Of a stretch of DNA of 64,000 nucleotides, positions 60,481 to 64,000 are shown one piece after another. The DNA lies in contig KB445796.1 of NCBI GenBank assembly GCA_000320605.2, positions 960,926-1,024,925 on the forward strand, read 5' to 3'. This stretch comes from Gelatoporia subvermispora B (Eukaryota > Basidiomycota > Agaricomycetes > Polyporales > Gelatoporiaceae). Positions within the stretch are counted from its first letter, which is position 1, and each line of letters starts with the position of its first letter. The notes beneath the pieces are model-generated. The model did no database searches. It had not been told where the DNA came from and saw nothing but the letters and a program-made list of their open reading frames with translations. The position numbers and the translations under genes were made by a program.

Positions 60481-60734
60481 CATCGCTCCGGCCTTGGTGC
60501 TGCCTGCGCCCGTCATGGCGCGTGTATTGTACGACCGGGACTGCTCCTCTTGGCTCGATCTGTTCCGACTCCTCCACTCGGAGCGACATGCATTTGTACT
60601 GGAAGTGCTGGGACACAGCATTCGCAGCGTCGTGGCGGCCATGGGATGCAGTCCATCGATGCTGCGCAGTCTGTCAGCTATGCTTCACATCGCATGCTAG
60701 TACCTCGTCTACAGGAAGAGATAGTCAATATTAA

Positions 60735-61603
60735 TATCACACAGCTTCCGACTATGATAGCAGAGAGGCTCTGTACTCCAGAAAATGACTGAGCGCCGCC
60801 TGCGATCCTTTTTATAGTTGCGTCAAGACGCCCTAATACAGCCCGCATCTGGAGATAAGGCAAGACATGCGACGAATCTGCTATTCACCTAGAGAGGAAC
60901 AAGGATGTGGGCTCCTGTCCGAGCATTCTTATCTGATTTGTCTTGTTTTCTGATCCCGAGAAAATCTTGGTTCCAGGTACTGATGTCGTCAAGGAGGTCC
61001 ACACGTGTGTTTTCAATGCATGCATCGCCAGCCTGTGCATCGATTTCTGCGCCTTGTATGTGATGGGCTTGGAAAGGAGAGCTACTACGCGAGGTAAGCC
61101 CTTTGAAAGAATCATAAAAGTCGGTGTTACATACCATCGATGGCGATATTCTTTAGTCTTCGCTCAGTATGAAGATTGCACTCCAACTAGGTCCATGAAT
61201 CAGTTCATGGAATGGATTTGGAACTGATGAGAACCTACTTGGAAGTTCTCAAGTAACATCATGAGCTTCTCGAAAGCATCCCTAATTTCTTATACGGCCC
61301 TTCGCTACCTCGATCGCACGGTCAATTACTGCTCGGTTCAATTTGCTTCTGATCGCATCGCGGATAGAGTCGCGGTGTCTAAGGCGTTCGAACGAGAGGG
61401 CCCAGCGCAGTATCATTGAACCTACACCTGCCGGCTGTCGATGCCCGGAGGTAAGCAGAGGCCAAACTTGGTCGCAGCCCCGTGCATAGCCGCTCGTTCA
61501 ACGCAGTCTCGGGTCACGCGGGAGACTGGCAGGATCAGTTTCCTTCTTAGTCGGGTTTTGCTGTTCAATACATCATAGTGTTCACAGCAAGACATTGTCA
61601 CAT
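60735..61603. other. Intergenic region
   Basis: No gene recognised. Confidence 0.45.
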
Positions 61604-61702
61604 GGCGCTGTGGCCGAGCGGTTAAGGCGACAGATTAGAATCGTTACTGAGTCTAATATCTGTTTCCCTATGGGAGCGTGAGTTCAAATCTCACCGGCGT
61701 CG
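61604..61702 (+). tRNA. tRNA-Ser (anticodon AGA), intron-containing
   Basis: Acceptor GGCGCTG pairs with CGGCGTC (61695-61701) and the discriminator is G, as in serine tRNAs. The D-arm region TGGCCGAGCGGTTAAGGC contains the A box. Anticodon stem ACAGA/TCTGT, loop TTAGAA with AGA at the anticodon, followed by an intron of about 15-17 nt after position 37. A long variable arm (TTTCCCTATGGGAG) and the T-arm GTGAGTTCAAATCTCAC complete a class II tRNA. A T-run follows within 10 bp (ATTTTTC). Confidence 0.9.
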
Positions 61703-62174
61703 AACATTTTTCTGTAGCTTGCCGTGTTGTTTGTGTCGCATGGTTGCCTGGAGAGATACATAGTGCCTTCATGTTGGAGCTATCATCGATAAAGCCCTTC
61801 TTCGAAGCTTTTTTGTGATGACTTTCATAATACGGTGTTTCTCGAAGTGCATGTACTTACGTCAGTTTCTCCTCTTCAAGGTCCATCAATGAAGCCTAAT
61901 GTACACCAATATCGAATACATTGAATGAGAAGCTCACGGATGGCTCGCACCCGTGGCTAATAATAACAATAAGCCCGACGTCAATCATCGAGTAGTGCAC
62001 CTGTGTACTACCCGAGTACCTCACAGCAAATAAAGATAGTCGTAACCGTCATAACGAAGCTCCCAGTATTAGCGTCTGGAGCAACTTATCGTAACACTGA
62101 ACCCAATGTGAACCCTAGAAACCTAAACCCAGAGACCAAATAGCACTGCCCCGCTCCAGCCCCGCCCATCATGA
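61703..62174. other. Intergenic region
   Basis: Nothing recognised between the tRNA and the GPCR gene. Confidence 0.5.
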
Positions 62175-64000
62175 TCAGATCCAGTTACCATGTGGCGGTG
62201 GCACTGCTGCTGGACGAGCTGTCACGGGTAAGGGGACGGTTGCTGGGTTTGCCAGGCCGACCAGACCTGGTGGACTGGACGTGGGGTACATGCTGCGATC
62301 TGGGCTGGCGAAAGTACGTGCGGCGGAGAGGATGCTATCGCTGTACTTGCTTAGGTCGTCTGTCTCGAAGGACGCTGTCTCGGACGCATCTGAGGCATCC
62401 GCAGATCCTCGATTCTCCCGCTGCCAGCCCCTCTGGTCCTGCGGTGGGGCGCGCTCCTCGGTACGGTTGAGGTCGAGGACCATTCGCGAGAAGCGGAAGG
62501 CCGCGGAGGGCTGGACGGAGACACGTGGTGGCGTGCGGGGAAGGCTGACTGGGACCGGCACACGGGCAGGTGATGGGCGCGCACCCACGGTGATAGAGGC
62601 GGAGAGTGGCAGCGGCGCAGGCTTCGGCTTGATCCCGATCTCATGCTTGATACCCTCGAGGTCGGTCGTGAACATGTCGCTGGGCGGCTCGTGGCGGCGA
62701 CCGAATAGGCAGGCGACGGACTTCGGGATGACGCTGTGCGGGGGGAGGAGGCGGCGCGTGATGGCGAAGAGGAAGACGTTCGCGATGCCCGAGGTGAGAT
62801 AGACCGAGTCGCTGAAAACCGTCGCGGTGAAGGGAACCTCGTGCCCGCTCCATTCGAGGAAGCGGCACACGCCAATCGGAAGGATCATGATCATGTAGGT
62901 GAACTAGGCCGGTTTAGCTGAGAGATAACGTGTTACGCATGGAGAACATACCGGGTACCTGAACAAAACAAGCCCGTCAGTGTATCTAGTGTGCAAGGCG
63001 GGAAGAGTTACTCACAACAGCATCTGCCTGGCAACTTTCATGGCATGATCGTCCACTCCTCTCGAGGCAGCACGTTCTGCATCGCGGGGAAAACGGAAGT
63101 AGACACGCCAGCCGTTAACCCAGATGTTGCCACGCAGGTTCAAGAAAATTAGCAGATACAAAACAAAGGTCGACACCGCGGACGAGAACATCTGCAGACG
63201 AGTTGAGTATATGCTAGACCTTGCGCGTACAAGCAGTTACTCACGAACATGTAGTCCAGTCTAAATCATCGTTGTGGATATAATGAATCAAAAGTCCATG
63301 TCGGATTAATTTCAGCTACTTACGTGATATGCGCCACTTCATAGGAGTTCGAGATCCAGCACCAGTAGCCAGAAATACCATCTATCATCGTGTCAACGTG
63401 TCAATGAAAGGTGCGGAAAGCGAATAGTTGTACGTACAGAAGGGGCCCTCACTGTAGCTCTGAACTGCCGCAGGCCCGACCATGATGAGCACACCAATCG
63501 CAGCCCATCCACCAATGAGCACGGCATATATGACGTAGTTCCGCACCTCCCAGCGGAGAAAGAGGATCCAGAACGCGTTCATGGCAATCGTCTGCAGAAC
63601 AGGCAGTCAGTTTTCAAGATAGATGCGACAAAATGTGTCGACTGACTGTATTCCTGTATCAGGTTGCAGGGTCAGCACATCGCCATACAGAAAGTAGAAT
63701 TAGACGTACCAATACGCTGTCCCCACGTCCGCGACCTGCTTCAGTGCTCCTGATATCGTGAGCCTGGATCAATGCTAGCGCAAGTAGGTGCATACAGTCA
63801 CTCACCTTGTGCCGTGCAAAAAGGCTCGTAGGACACCGCCTGATTCGCGTACCATCTCGCGTTCATGAGCGAGCCGATACCTAGAGCAAAGTGAAATGAG
63901 CTATGTTCAATGATAATTAAGGGGATCGCATAGCATGCCTTGGCAGAGATTACACAGCAAAAGGGATATAAAGTAGGCAGCGACACGACTTCGAATGAAC
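62175..64000 (-). CDS. Seven-helix receptor (fungal cAMP-receptor-like GPCR), 5' end outside the window
   Basis: The gene is read leftward and its first exon(s) lie beyond 64000. Seen in order: IGSLMNARWYANQAVSYEPF with CTAQGALKQVADVGTAY (helix 2-3 region, a motif set typical of basidiomycete GPCRs), NAFWILFLRWEVRNYVIYAV, IGGWAAIGVLIMVGPAAV (helix 4), YGISGYWCWISNSYEVAHIT (the WCWI block of cAMP-receptor-like proteins), STFVLYLLIFLNLRGNIW (helix 5), YMIMILPIGVCRFLEWSGHE (helix 6) and DSVYLTSGIANVFLFAITRR (helix 7). A cytoplasmic tail of about 170 residues, rich in Pro and Ser, ends at 62175. It would signal through heterotrimeric G proteins; the ligand is unknown. Introns are many and short. 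Confidence 0.85.

Noticed and set aside
60297..60734. 145-codon plus-strand frame
   Set aside because: Lies over an imperfect tandem duplication, with Cys/Trp-rich composition typical of a chance frame; no support from splice sites or motifs.
62098..62140. Telomere-like AACCCTA/CCTAAACCC text
   Set aside because: Only three irregular partial units; not an array.

Overview
The window is nuclear DNA from a filamentous basidiomycete, most likely an Agaricomycete of the polypore type. Genes are rich in short introns (about 45-65 bp, GT...AG). The families present are basidiomycete ones: KDZ transposase with a CxC2 cysteine cluster, CFEM/GPI protein, F-box/LRR paralogue clusters, a CTAQG/KQ-type GPCR and a fungal P450. 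There are no bacterial operons or ribosome binding sites. All gene models below were spliced by hand from the sequence; where I say 'in frame', I checked that exon lengths and intron phases add up.

Layout. 1-1580: GC-rich, gene-poor promoter region. 1587-3803: MFS sugar transporter. 3955-5650: array of decayed ~0.3-0.5 kb repeat units. 6576-7836: alpha/beta hydrolase, followed by a decayed second copy (8501-9225) that runs into another copy of the same repeat. 9489-10587 and 24301-24912: the two halves of one GDSL/SGNH esterase gene, split by a 13.7 kb insertion. 25495-27516: cytochrome P450 with one nonsense codon. 28590-30377: DHA1-type drug/H+ antiporter. 32401-33194: isoprenylcysteine methyltransferase-like gene. 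34396-35830: WD40 protein of the DCAF7/HAN11 type. 36619-38971: concentrative nucleoside transporter. 39410-40158 and 40335-42158: divergent pair, J-domain protein and CECR5-type HAD protein. 42440-50022: three F-box/LRR paralogues (middle one decayed) with a CFEM protein among them. 50346-52179: ferroportin. 52681-53414: small membrane protein. 53820-55053: DUF218 protein. 56167-57324: porphobilinogen deaminase. 58928-60149: unrecognised Arg/Ser/Pro-rich protein. 61604-61702: intron-containing tRNA-Ser. 62175-64000: GPCR running off the window.

The main discovery is the insertion at 10588-24300. It has imperfect terminal inverted repeats, a 7-bp target-site duplication (GCAGACA), and an intact ten-exon KDZ transposase of about 1064 residues. 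It also carries six more genes I do not recognise, arranged divergently: transposase and three small genes read leftward, three genes read rightward. Removing the element and one target-site copy restores the esterase reading frame and its splice donor exactly, at the catalytic GDSL block. The insertion therefore looks young, the ends are defined to the base (within the usual one-base ambiguity), and the element looks potentially mobile. Both ends and one internal promoter carry many copies of the palindromic motif RGATRYATCY, a candidate binding site for the transposase or a cargo protein. The accessory genes appear to be a self-contained mobile module; their function is unknown.
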